NCBI GenBank assembly: GCA_002411515.1 | Contig: DHTF01000037.1 | Span: forward strand, 1 to 5,009 | Direction: 5' to 3' | DNA from: Proteiniphilum sp. UBA5267 | GTDB taxonomy: Bacteria > Bacteroidota > Bacteroidia > Bacteroidales > Dysgonomonadaceae | Length of the DNA: 5,009 nucleotides | In this document: positions 1 through 5,009 of the stretch, piece by piece | Layout of the letters: each line of letters starts with the position of its first letter | How positions within the stretch are numbered: the stretch's first letter is position 1 | Notes under the pieces: model-generated | Seen by the model: only the letters and a program-made list of their open reading frames with translations | The model's database searches: none | Told to the model about the DNA's origin: nothing | Position numbers and translations under genes: made by a program

Positions 1-111
1 TGCTTCCTTTCGTTTTATCAGTTCTTCCCTATATTCAAAGGGCGTCATGTTGTCCAACGCTTTATGGGGCCGTTCTTCGTTGTAGTCCTATAGCAACTTA
101 TACAAAGCTTT
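1..111 (-). pseudogene. IS3/IS481-like transposase, C-terminal fragment with in-frame stop
   Basis: Read on the minus strand, these bases give DYNEERPHKALDNMTPFEY followed by REELIKRKEA. This is the typical tail of rve-type DDE transposases of the IS3/IS481 kind (a YN-x-x-RPH-x-AL block followed by TP-x-E-Y). The frame is still open at base 1, so the C-terminus lies outside the window. An in-frame TAG at 88-90 falls just before the DYN block. Upstream of about position 111 the frame shows no transposase similarity, and the catalytic D, D and E residues are not present here. It is therefore a dead remnant. The 21-bp repeats at 160-263 lie on its 5' side and may belong to the same old element. 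The exact upstream limit of the homology is uncertain. Confidence 0.7.
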
Positions 112-159
112 TGAAATGCTTTTTGAAAACAAATAGCAATTTTCAAACAAAGATAAATC

Positions 160-263
160 ATACCATTTGAAGGACATTTCTTGCCTTTGTCGGACTAACT
201 ATACCTTTTGAGGGACAAACCTTACCTCTTGGGAGACAATTCATACCCTTTGGGAGACAAAGG
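160..263. repeat. 21-bp degenerate tandem repeat, about five units
   Basis: Units start at 160, 181, 201, 222 and 243, so the spacing is 20-21 bp, close to two helical turns. The clearest units read ATACCTTTTGAGGGACA (201-217), TTACCTCTTGGGAGACA (222-238) and ATACCCTTTGGGAGACA (243-259). The first (160-176) is similar and the second (181-197) is degenerate. A further partial GGAGGACAAA follows at 262-271. On the minus strand each good unit begins TGTC. Helically phased repeats beside a transposase remnant could be transposase-binding sites at an element end, or operators for the downstream gene. The sequence does not decide between these. Confidence 0.75.
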
Positions 264-285
264 AGGACAAACAGACCCCTTTATA

Positions 286-298
286 CCGGTGTAACCGG
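286..298. repeat. Short inverted repeat upstream of the DUF6266 gene
   Basis: CCGGT (286-290) and ACCGG (294-298) are perfect inverted arms around GTA. It lies between the 21-bp repeats and the DUF6266 start, next to a weak -7-like AATCTTTG at 307-314 (one mismatch to TAnnTTTG, no good -33 box). It may be a regulator site. The repeat is short enough to have arisen by chance. Confidence 0.3.
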
Positions 299-371
299 GA
301 TTTCCCAATCTTTGCTAGCGGATAAGGCCAAGTCCATCAACTCAATGTTTAATTTTTTAATTTTTTTTATT

Positions 372-1022
372 ATGGGAACATTTAAAAAAGGTATTCTGGG
401 AAGTTTCTCCGGTAAGGTGGGAAACGTTGTGGGCGCCTCCTGGAGGGGCATTTCCTACATGAGGAGTTTGCCCTCCTCCATGCGCAACCCCCGTACGGAG
501 AAGCAGCTGTCGCAGCGAAACAAGTTTTCGCTGATCGGGAAGTTTCTCAAAACGATTCTTCCGGTAATCAGGGTGGGTTTCAAACACATCGCTTCGGCAA
601 AAAACAGTGCGTACAGTACGGCGATGTCGTACAACATGCAAAACGCGCTGAAGGGCGTGTACCCCGATCTTGAAGTGGACTTTGAAAAGGTGGCCATCGC
701 ACAGGGTGGATTGTATCCGGCCAACAACGTGGAGGCTGCCTGCGATGCAGGGAAACTGCAATTCTCATGGGATGAGACTTTGCAGAACGATACGTCGTCC
801 GAGGACCGGATCATGGTTGCGGCCTACAATCCGATCAAGGAGGAGGCAGCGTATGACCTGAGCCTGGGCACAAGGGCCGATGGAAGCGGCCTGCTCGACC
901 TGCCGGCCACATGGGTGGGCGACGAGGTGGAGACGTTTGTGGCTTTTGCATCGGAAGATGGGTCACAGGTGTCGGACACCGTCTACACGGGAAAAATTGC
1001 AATAGTTGCAGCACAACCGTAA
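372..1022 (+). CDS. DUF6266 family protein
   Basis: This 216-residue protein has the arrangement I recognise as the Bacteroidota family DUF6266; its biochemical role is unknown to me. The N-terminus MGTFKKGILGSFSGKVGNVV (residues 1-20) is glycine-rich and leads into a basic segment with NPRTEKQLSQRNKF (39-52). The middle is helical. The C-terminal part (about 130-210) looks like a beta domain, with FSW at 131-133, a TRADGSG turn near 168, and aromatic beta strands ending in VYTGKI. There is no signal peptide or membrane helix. The ATG at 372 fits the family's usual MG start; in-frame TTG 312 and ATG 345 would add a hydrophobic tail encoded by a T-rich stretch, and are less likely. The leader is AT-rich without a Shine-Dalgarno site. 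The gene heads the plus-strand run that continues with lysis-type genes and ends before hairpin 1031-1056. Family confidence is high; function is open. Confidence 0.85.
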   Translation: MGTFKKGILGSFSGKVGNVVGASWRGISYMRSLPSSMRNPRTEKQLSQRNKFSLIGKFLKTILPVIRVGFKHIASAKNSAYSTAMSYNMQNALKGVYPDLEVDFEKVAIAQGGLYPANNVEAACDAGKLQFSWDETLQNDTSSEDRIMVAAYNPIKEEAAYDLSLGTRADGSGLLDLPATWVGDEVETFVAFASEDGSQVSDTVYTGKIAIVAAQP

Positions 1023-1030
1023 GGAAGGAC

Positions 1031-1056
1031 AGAACCGCTCCGAAAGGGGCGGTTCT
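1031..1056 (+). terminator. Strong hairpin after the DUF6266 gene, terminator-like
   Basis: The arms AGAACCGCTCC and GGGGCGGTTCT pair over 11 bp with one G-T wobble and close on a GAAA tetraloop. The hairpin starts eight bases after the TAA stop. The following bases, CTTCTACT, are a weak T-tract, so it may terminate only partly or protect the 3' end of the mRNA, leaving some read-through into the next gene 30 bp downstream. Confidence 0.65.
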
Positions 1057-1086
1057 CTTCTACTGATCATATAAATTTTGCACAAG

Positions 1087-1569
1087 ATGATGATGGAGAT
1101 ACTGCAATCGAACAGCGACCTGATTGCCTTGCTGAGCTCTTTCGTGGGCGGGGGTGCCTTGGGGGGATTCATTTCGAACGTGATCAACCGCAAGGAGAAC
1201 AAGCGCATCAAGAAAAGCGAGGCCATACAGAAGGAGGCGCTGGCCAAGAAGGAGGACGCCTCGGCGGCGACGGAAATGATGGGACTGCTGGAACGCACGG
1301 TGGCCCACATGGAGCGGATGAACAACTACAACGAAGGGCATGCGGAGAACCTGCTCAAGATGGTGCGCGAGCGGGATCAGCTGAACGACCGACTGAAAAG
1401 GGACCTGGAGCTGCTGCAGCTGCAGCGCACGGAGGACCACCGCCGCATTACGGGCCTGGAAAAAACGGTGGAGCGGGAACTGACATGGCGCCAGGATGGC
1501 GATTACCACTATTGCATGGTGAGAGATTGCGGATTGCGCAAACCACCCATGGGTACGTTCAAGCGGTGA
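1087..1569 (+). CDS. Membrane-anchored coiled-coil protein, candidate holin of the lysis set
   Basis: This 160-residue protein has one predicted membrane helix near the N-terminus (residues 11-33, LIALLSSFVGGGALGGFISN and onward). A basic segment RKENKRIKKSE follows, then a long charged helix rich in E, K, R and L (about 35-138) that should form a coiled coil. The tail has two cysteines, C143 and C148, in YHYCMVRDCGLRKPPMG. Three consecutive ATG codons (1087, 1090, 1093) make the start ambiguous by two residues; an upstream TTG at 1078 is unlikely. It lies after the DUF6266 gene and before the endolysin, the usual place for a holin. A single helix with a large cytoplasmic coil is not a classic holin, and an antiholin or a structural membrane anchor is possible. 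I recognise no named family; the holin role is inferred from topology and neighbours. Confidence 0.7.
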   Translation: MMMEILQSNSDLIALLSSFVGGGALGGFISNVINRKENKRIKKSEAIQKEALAKKEDASAATEMMGLLERTVAHMERMNNYNEGHAENLLKMVRERDQLNDRLKRDLELLQLQRTEDHRRITGLEKTVERELTWRQDGDYHYCMVRDCGLRKPPMGTFKR

Positions 1570-1570
1570 T

Positions 1571-1738
1571 GATAATTGCAGCTATTTCTTCGTCTGACAA
1601 ATTTTTGTGACCCATGCCCGCCCTCGCTCTCGAAAAGAGCAAAACTCGCTTCGCTCAAACAACTGCTCTTTTTACGATCACTGAGGTCGATGGGTCCCCA
1701 CAAAATATTTGTAGGACTCAGTCTCAGCTGCAATTATC
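1571..1738. repeat. Nested palindromic element, copy 1
   Basis: Three sets of inverted arms are nested here. The outermost is a perfect 13-bp pair (1571-1583, GATAATTGCAGCT, with 1726-1738). The middle pair is 1597-1615 (ACAAATTTTTGTGACCCAT) with 1690-1712; its right arm carries extra C residues that would bulge. The innermost is a perfect 9-bp pair, AAAAGAGCA (1633-1641) with TGCTCTTTT (1664-1672). The element begins two bases after the stop of the holin-like gene. A related copy lies at 2441-2593 in reverse orientation; the 40-bp cores (1633-1672 and 2499-2538) match at 38 positions. It could be a REP/BIME-like or MITE-like element, or a structured RNA that also ends the upstream transcript. 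A 72-codon open frame across it has no protein character. Confidence 0.8.
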
Positions 1739-1821
1739 TCTTTTGTGAGGTTCTTGATAACGCATGTTTCAGGGAATGGACTCCAAGTGTATAAGAAATT
1801 AATATTGGTTTGCAATAAAAA

Positions 1822-2430
1822 ATGGAAATAGAGATGTGGAATAGGAAAAAATTATATGATGAGATCGGGCAACTGCTCTGCAACGGGCGTCTCACGACGT
1901 ATCAACGCAAGGGGCTAGAGTATAAGTTGTCGGCTTTTGAACAGCATGCAATTGGGGATATGAGATGGTGTGCTTACATGCTGGCAACGTCGTATCACGA
2001 GACAGGGGGTACGCTGCAACCGATTGAGGAATGGGGGGCTGGTAGGGGAAAACCCTACGGGCAGAAGCGCAAGCGGAATGGGACGGCGTACGAAATGCCG
2101 GACAGGATTTATTACGGTCGGGGCGACGTGCAACTGACCTGGTATGAGAACTATGAGCGGATGGGGAGACTCTTGCAGATCCCCCTGCTGGAGCAGCCCG
2201 AGCTGGCGCTGGATCCGGATATTTCGGCCCGGATACTGATAGAGGGAATGACGCGGGGGCGCTCGGGCCGGGGCGACTTCACCGGCCTGGCACTGGAGGA
2301 CTTTTTCAACGGCTGGCGGGATGATGCGGTGCAGGCGCGACGCGTCGTGAATGGAATGGACAGGGCCCGCCTGATCGCGCAGTATCATGTGCTCTTTTTA
2401 CGGGCTTTGCGAAGTGCAACTACAGACTAA
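1822..2430 (+). CDS. GH19-family endolysin (chitinase/lysozyme fold)
   Basis: A 202-residue protein of the glycoside hydrolase 19 fold. In phages and their relatives these enzymes cut the beta-1,4 bonds of the peptidoglycan sugar chain. The motif LATSYHETGGTLQPIEEWG (residues 54-72) holds the expected catalytic acid E60, with E69 or E70 as further candidates. YYGRGDVQLTW (97-107) followed by NY matches the GH19 substrate-cleft signature. The C-terminal RRVVNGMDRARLIAQYHV also fits the family. The length is typical of a single-domain phage enzyme. There is no signal peptide, so reaching the wall would need a holin, which suits the membrane protein encoded upstream. The start could be ATG 1822 or in-frame ATG 1834. 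Related palindromes bracket the gene on both sides. Chitin as substrate is less likely given the context. Confidence 0.88.
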   Translation: MEIEMWNRKKLYDEIGQLLCNGRLTTYQRKGLEYKLSAFEQHAIGDMRWCAYMLATSYHETGGTLQPIEEWGAGRGKPYGQKRKRNGTAYEMPDRIYYGRGDVQLTWYENYERMGRLLQIPLLEQPELALDPDISARILIEGMTRGRSGRGDFTGLALEDFFNGWRDDAVQARRVVNGMDRARLIAQYHVLFLRALRSATTD

Positions 2431-2440
2431 GGGATGGGAG

Positions 2441-2593
2441 GTCTCGGAGTCATCGGCCTCTGATGTTTTGCGGGGACCCATTGCCTGCACCGAGCGGTAA
2501 AAGAGCAGTTGTTTAAGCGTAGCGAGTTTTGCTCTTTTAGCGAGTGGAGGCACAAATGGGTCGCAAAACATCGGCAGACGAGGAAAACGAGAC
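2441..2593. repeat. Nested palindromic element, copy 2, reversed relative to copy 1
   Basis: The arms are GTCTCG (2441-2446) with CGAGAC (2588-2593), then 2462-2482 (GATGTTTTGCGGGGACCCATT) with 2555-2572 (AATGGGTCGCAAAACATC), and the 9-bp core arms 2499-2507 and 2530-2538. On the minus strand it aligns with copy 1 through a conserved flank TTCCTCGTCTG (2585-2575), the arms and the core. It begins ten bases after the endolysin stop. The outer arms differ completely in sequence from those of copy 1 but still pair, and inside the conserved arm the T1608-A1700 pair of copy 1 is replaced by C2471-G2563 here. Reading frames across it are not genes. Confidence 0.8.
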
Positions 2594-2642
2594 ATACCGT
2601 ACTTGGCAAGATGATACGAAACAGATAAAAAAATAAGATCGG

Positions 2643-3185
2643 ATGAAAACAACAACGATGATGGCAATGGCGGTGCTCCTGCTGGGATGCGGGACGGGAA
2701 GGAAGGTCACAGAGCGCGTGGTACGGGAGACGGACAGCACGGCTGCGTGGGAACTGAAAGACAGCCTGCAGCGCAAGGTGACGGAAATTGCCTTGCTGAA
2801 AACGGATCTACAACGGATGAGGGAGGAGAACGTGACCTTGCGGAGCGAGGGAATGACGGTGGAGATAAAATACGACGCAGCAGCTCCCGTCGACACAACT
2901 ACTGGGAAACCACCGGTCATGAGCGAACGCATCACCACACTCCTCAACCACTATGAAAAAGGGGTGGCCGAGGGGGAATGGCTGCAAAAGGAGAGTTCGT
3001 GGCAAAGGGAAAACCTTCTCCGGGAAAACAGCAGCCTGCAGCTCACGGTGGAGACGCTGACAAAGGAAAACAGGAAACTGAAGGAGAAGAAAACCTCCCC
3101 CTACCCTTCCTGGGTAATGGGACTGATGTTATTGGCTGGCACGACCCTGGGAACCGTGCTTGCACGATGGCTATACCGCAGGTAA
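2643..3185 (+). CDS. Unimolecular spanin-like lipoprotein with C-terminal membrane helix
   Basis: This 180-residue protein has a lipoprotein signal: MKTTTMMAMAVLLLGCGTGR, with lipobox L13-L14-G15-C16 for lipidation at C16. A long hydrophilic region follows, with coiled-coil stretches (about 25-70 and 105-150) separated by a proline- and threonine-containing linker (82-92). It ends in one membrane helix (about 156-176) and a short basic tail, RWLYRR. A lipidated N-terminus in the outer membrane and a C-terminal helix in the inner membrane joined by a periplasmic coil is the layout of u-spanins such as phage T1 gp11, which fuse the two membranes in the last step of lysis. The ATG at 2643 is fixed by the signal peptide. 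It follows the GH19 endolysin, where spanins usually lie, and its last 15 bases overlap the end of the converging dehydrogenase fragment. A non-lytic cell-envelope tether is the main alternative. Confidence 0.8.
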   Translation: MKTTTMMAMAVLLLGCGTGRKVTERVVRETDSTAAWELKDSLQRKVTEIALLKTDLQRMREENVTLRSEGMTVEIKYDAAAPVDTTTGKPPVMSERITTLLNHYEKGVAEGEWLQKESSWQRENLLRENSSLQLTVETLTKENRKLKEKKTSPYPSWVMGLMLLAGTTLGTVLARWLYRR

Positions 3186-3857
3186 GGTCATCTCGGATTG
3201 CCCGGGAGACCTGGATTTCCGGATGGGAACAACCGCGGTATCCTTGCCAAAGGTTTTGATGTAGACTTCATCCATAATCTTCGCGATCTCGGGCGTGCTG
3301 CCGGATGTAATCTTCCCTTCGGTCCAGGATGTAAATCCTTTTTCTTCGAATAAGAGGGGGCCGGGACTGTAACCGGCAAAGAAATCGCAGTTGCAAAGGA
3401 GGCCGCTCACCTTCTCGATCATCGGGATACACTTATTCTCCGTCGTGGAGGGGCAACCACAAGAGTCGAACACCACAATGTCGCCTCCGGAGATTATCTG
3501 TCCCACCAACTCACAGGCGCTCCACAAGGGAAGCAGATCGGGTTCGCTGATACCGGCTGGTTGCGAGGGAACGGTGATGACGTAGAAATTACAATTGTGG
3601 ATGTCGGCCGTTTCTGACGTGAAAGTGAGGCCGTGGCGCATGCCCTGTTGTAAAAGGTCGGCAGAGATTTGAGCCTTGCTGTCGCGTCCCTGACTGAGTT
3701 CCCGGGTACGCTCCTGGTCGGGATCATATGCGATGGTGCGGTAATGTTCGCTGAATGAGATGGCGTGAAATAGACCCGTATGACCTAGACCAATCACGCA
3801 AATGCGGGGATCGAAGTAGGAGTATTCGTCATCCGAATAGGCTGATATTGAATACAT
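3171..3857 (-). pseudogene. Truncated UDP-glucose/GDP-mannose dehydrogenase family protein (N-terminal half)
   Basis: A 228-codon frame resembles the N-terminal part of nucleotide-sugar 6-dehydrogenases of the WbpA/TviB/WecC kind, which oxidise UDP-sugars with NAD for capsule and O-antigen synthesis. Visible are a Rossmann motif CVIGLGHTGL (G23-x-G25-x-x-G28), acidic D45 after the second strand, NFYVITVPSQP, DFFAGYSP, and KITSGSTPEIAKIMDEVY. Full-length members have about 420-440 residues. Here similarity stops soon after SGSTPE, and the central KVAEAAK-type helix and the C-terminal domain with its catalytic cysteine are absent. Several family positions have drifted (GLGHTGLF instead of the usual GLGYVGLP). 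The last 25 or so codons look like unrelated sequence read in frame. Start ATG 3857 is preferred; in-frame ATG 3923 would overlap the upstream gene. It is most likely a gene cut short where the plus-strand module was joined. Confidence 0.75.
3185..3212. terminator. Hairpin at the end of the spanin gene
   Basis: AGGTC (3185-3189) pairs with GACCT (3208-3212), and TCTCGG (3191-3196) with CCGGGA (3202-3207). A3190 is a bulge and the loop is five bases (3197-3201). The stem starts on the last base of the spanin stop codon. No T-tract follows on either strand, so it is at best a weak terminator between the two converging genes. Confidence 0.35.
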
Positions 3858-3897
3858 TGATTCTGTCTTTTGATAAATTAAACCACGATGACCGAGG

Positions 3898-4092
3898 TCA
3901 CCAATAAACGGTGGAAGGAACAATTCCTTCCTCCTTTAGTTTTTTAACGATGTAATAGTCTAAATTGTTCTTGGTGCGCCTGCCATGTGCCAGTTTATAA
4001 ACATGCCGCACGGAAGTCCCAAAATCACGCGCAATAGAACGATAGATCTGTTTATTTCGTGAGAAAAAATAAAATTTGAAAGCAGAGATCAT
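3898..4092 (-). CDS. Small putative helix-turn-helix protein (64 aa)
   Basis: The product is short and basic. A hydrophobic N-terminus, MISAFKFYFFSRNK, is followed by IYRSIARDFGTSVRHVYKLA (residues 16-35), which reads as a helix-turn-helix: a first helix IYRSIARDFG, the turn TS, and a recognition helix VRHVYKLAHG. A last helix, LDYYIVKKLKEEG, follows. It would be expected to bind DNA as a small regulator. I think it resembles small conserved ORFs of Bacteroidales but cannot name a family. The start at 4092 is the only reasonable ATG. It lies 40 bp upstream of the dehydrogenase fragment on the same strand, so the two were probably one transcription unit, and a perfect -7-like box lies about 100 bp upstream. 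That the ORF is a real gene is likely but not certain, given its size. Confidence 0.6.
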   Translation of the reverse strand: MISAFKFYFFSRNKQIYRSIARDFGTSVRHVYKLAHGRRTKNNLDYYIVKKLKEEGIVPSTVYW

Positions 4093-4190
4093 GATAAAAA
4101 AGAATTAAAATAAATACAACTCAGATAAAAAAAACATCAATACTTCCTCAATTTTAATTTAGAGTAAAATTAGCTTTCAATGATTTATCG

Positions 4191-4198
4191 CAAATGTA
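4191..4198 (-). promoter_or_regulatory. Possible Bacteroidales -7 box for the minus-strand unit
   Basis: The minus strand reads TACATTTG, a perfect match to the Bacteroides -7 consensus TAnnTTTG, about 100 bp upstream of the 64-residue gene. No clear TTTG/TTG -33 box lies 19-21 bp further upstream, where the sequence is A/T-rich. The implied 5' leader would be about 90 bases. Confidence 0.35.
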
Positions 4199-4266
4199 AG
4201 ACATTTTTTGAGAAAAAAGAGTTTTTTGGGTATATTTTGGTAAGTTTTCTTTAAAAGAAAAATTTG

Positions 4267-4298
4267 ATTGCAGGAACCGGAAATTTTCGTTACACTTG
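4267..4298 (+). promoter_or_regulatory. Probable promoter of the acyltransferase gene
   Basis: ATTG (4267-4270) as the -33 element and TACACTTG (4291-4298), one mismatch from TAnnTTTG, are separated by 20 bp, the usual spacing for the Bacteroidales primary sigma factor. Transcription would start near 4305 and give a leader of about 35 bases before ATG 4339. The surrounding 4093-4338 interval is AT-rich and otherwise holds no convincing gene. Confidence 0.45.
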
Positions 4299-4338
4299 CA
4301 GCAAGAAACAAATTCGGGAAATAAACTCTCTTTTACGG

Positions 4339-5009
4339 ATGTCACAATCTTCATCTGCAGCTTATGCTGATTCAAAGCCTCACTATCGCATCCTGGACGG
4401 ACTGCGGGGCGTGGCGGCCATCATGGTGATCTGGTACCATATCTTCGAGGCATTCGCCACAAGCCCCTACGACCAGCAGTTCAACCACGGCTACCTGGCG
4501 GTGGATTTCTTTTTTATCCTCTCGGGATTCGTGGTGGGGTATGCCTACGACGAGCGCTGGAGAAAGATGTCCGTCGGGGATTTCTTCCGGCGGCGACTGA
4601 TTCGCCTGCAACCGATGGTGGTGATGGGCGCCCTGCTGGGGGCACTCACCTTCCTCATTGCGGGCAGGGAGATGTGGAACGGCTCCACGGTGCCGCTTTC
4701 GCTGGTGATGCTGGCCCTGCTGCTGCACATGTTCCTGATTCCGGCACTGCCGGGAGCGACAGTCGATGTGCGGGGAAACAACGAGATGTTCCCACTGAAC
4801 GGCCCCAGCTGGTCGCTCTTCTTCGAATACATCGGCAACATCCTCTACGCGCTCTTCCTGCGGCGACTTTCCACACGGGCACTGAAGGTGCTGGTGATTC
4901 TTGCGGGCGGGGGACTGGCCGTCTATGCCATCGGCAGCTTCTCGGGCTACGGACATCTGGGCGTGGGATGGTCGCTGTCGGGCACCAACCTGCCGGGGGG
5001 ACTGCTGCG
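4339..5009 (+). CDS. Acyltransferase-3 family membrane protein, partial (runs off the window)
   Basis: From ATG 4339 the frame stays open to the last base (223 codons plus two bases), so the C-terminal part is missing. YRILDGLRGVAAIMVIWYH (residues 16-34) is the acyltransferase-3 opening, with the conserved His (H34) that acts in acyl transfer at the membrane. VDFFFILSGFVVGYAY (55-70) and NGPSWSLFFEY (154-164) are further family motifs, and hydrophobic helices alternate with short loops throughout. Full-length members have about 350-400 residues and 10-11 membrane helices; they add acetyl or other acyl groups to sugars of capsule, O-antigen or other surface glycans. The substrate cannot be told from the sequence. 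The gene is GC-rich against its AT-rich upstream region, has its own probable promoter, and is divergent from the small regulator gene, so it is probably independent of the lysis-type module. Confidence 0.88.
   Translation, partial: MSQSSSAAYADSKPHYRILDGLRGVAAIMVIWYHIFEAFATSPYDQQFNHGYLAVDFFFILSGFVVGYAYDERWRKMSVGDFFRRRLIRLQPMVVMGALLGALTFLIAGREMWNGSTVPLSLVMLALLLHMFLIPALPGATVDVRGNNEMFPLNGPSWSLFFEYIGNILYALFLRRLSTRALKVLVILAGGGLAVYAIGSFSGYGHLGVGWSLSGTNLPGGLL

Noticed and set aside
160..263. CRISPR array
   Set aside because: The units are contiguous 20-21-bp degenerate repeats with no unique spacers, and no cas genes are present.
307..314. AATCTTTG as -7 box for the DUF6266 gene
   Set aside because: It has one mismatch to TAnnTTTG and no -33 element at suitable spacing, so I do not list it as a promoter; transcription may come from elsewhere upstream.
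1571..1738. Retron-type non-coding RNA
   Set aside because: Nested inverted arms recall msr-msd RNA, but no reverse transcriptase gene lies in the window and two diverged copies without one argue against it.
1576..1794. 72-codon plus-strand frame after the holin-like gene, and a similar minus-strand frame at 2398-2667
   Set aside because: Their similar peptides come from the shared palindromic element read in the same orientation. The DNA structure explains the similarity, and the frames have no protein-like composition.
1571..2593. Integron attC sites around a gene cassette
   Set aside because: The elements are imperfect palindromes like attC, but they are inverted relative to each other, lack recognisable paired RYYYAAC/GTTRRRY boxes at their ends, and no integrase is visible.
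4154..4375. 73-codon minus-strand frame in the divergent intergenic region
   Set aside because: It lies in AT-rich DNA, covers the probable acyltransferase promoter and start, and its Lys/Phe/Ser/Asn-rich product shows no recognisable motif.
4372..4956. Long minus-strand frame of 194 codons
   Set aside because: It is the antisense shadow of the GC-rich acyltransferase gene, rich in His, Gln and Arg as expected from a reversed membrane-protein gene.

Overview
The window looks like a Bacteroidales chromosome (Bacteroides/Parabacteroides type). The grounds are a DUF6266-family gene, AT-rich start regions without Shine-Dalgarno sequences, -7 boxes of the TAnnTTTG kind, and a truncated nucleotide-sugar dehydrogenase next to a small helix-turn-helix gene. 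The genus is an inference from style, not from a marker gene.

Layout. Bases 1-111 hold the C-terminal tail of an IS3/IS481-like DDE transposase on the minus strand, with an in-frame stop. Bases 160-263 are about five degenerate 21-bp tandem repeats. Then come four plus-strand genes: a DUF6266 protein (372-1022) closed by a GNRA-loop hairpin (1031-1056); a membrane-anchored coiled-coil protein, holin-like by position (1087-1569); a GH19 lysozyme/chitinase-fold endolysin (1822-2430); and a protein with an N-terminal lipobox and a C-terminal membrane helix, the plan of a unimolecular spanin (2643-3185). Two related nested palindromes of about 170 and 153 bp sit in the gaps before and after the endolysin gene, in opposite orientation.

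On the minus strand, running toward the spanin gene and overlapping its end by 15 bp, is the N-terminal half of a UDP-glucose/GDP-mannose dehydrogenase family protein (3171-3857). It is preceded by a 64-residue putative DNA-binding protein (3898-4092). An AT-rich divergent promoter region (4093-4338) separates these from a plus-strand acyltransferase-3 membrane protein (from 4339), which runs off the window end.

How the genes may work together. Holin-like protein, cell-wall hydrolase and u-spanin would breach the inner membrane, peptidoglycan and outer membrane in turn: a complete phage-type lysis set. No capsid, tail, terminase or integrase gene is visible here. The set could be the end of a prophage, a remnant, or a domesticated lysis/export module with the DUF6266 protein as companion. 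The dehydrogenase and acyltransferase suggest the module lies beside surface-polysaccharide genes.
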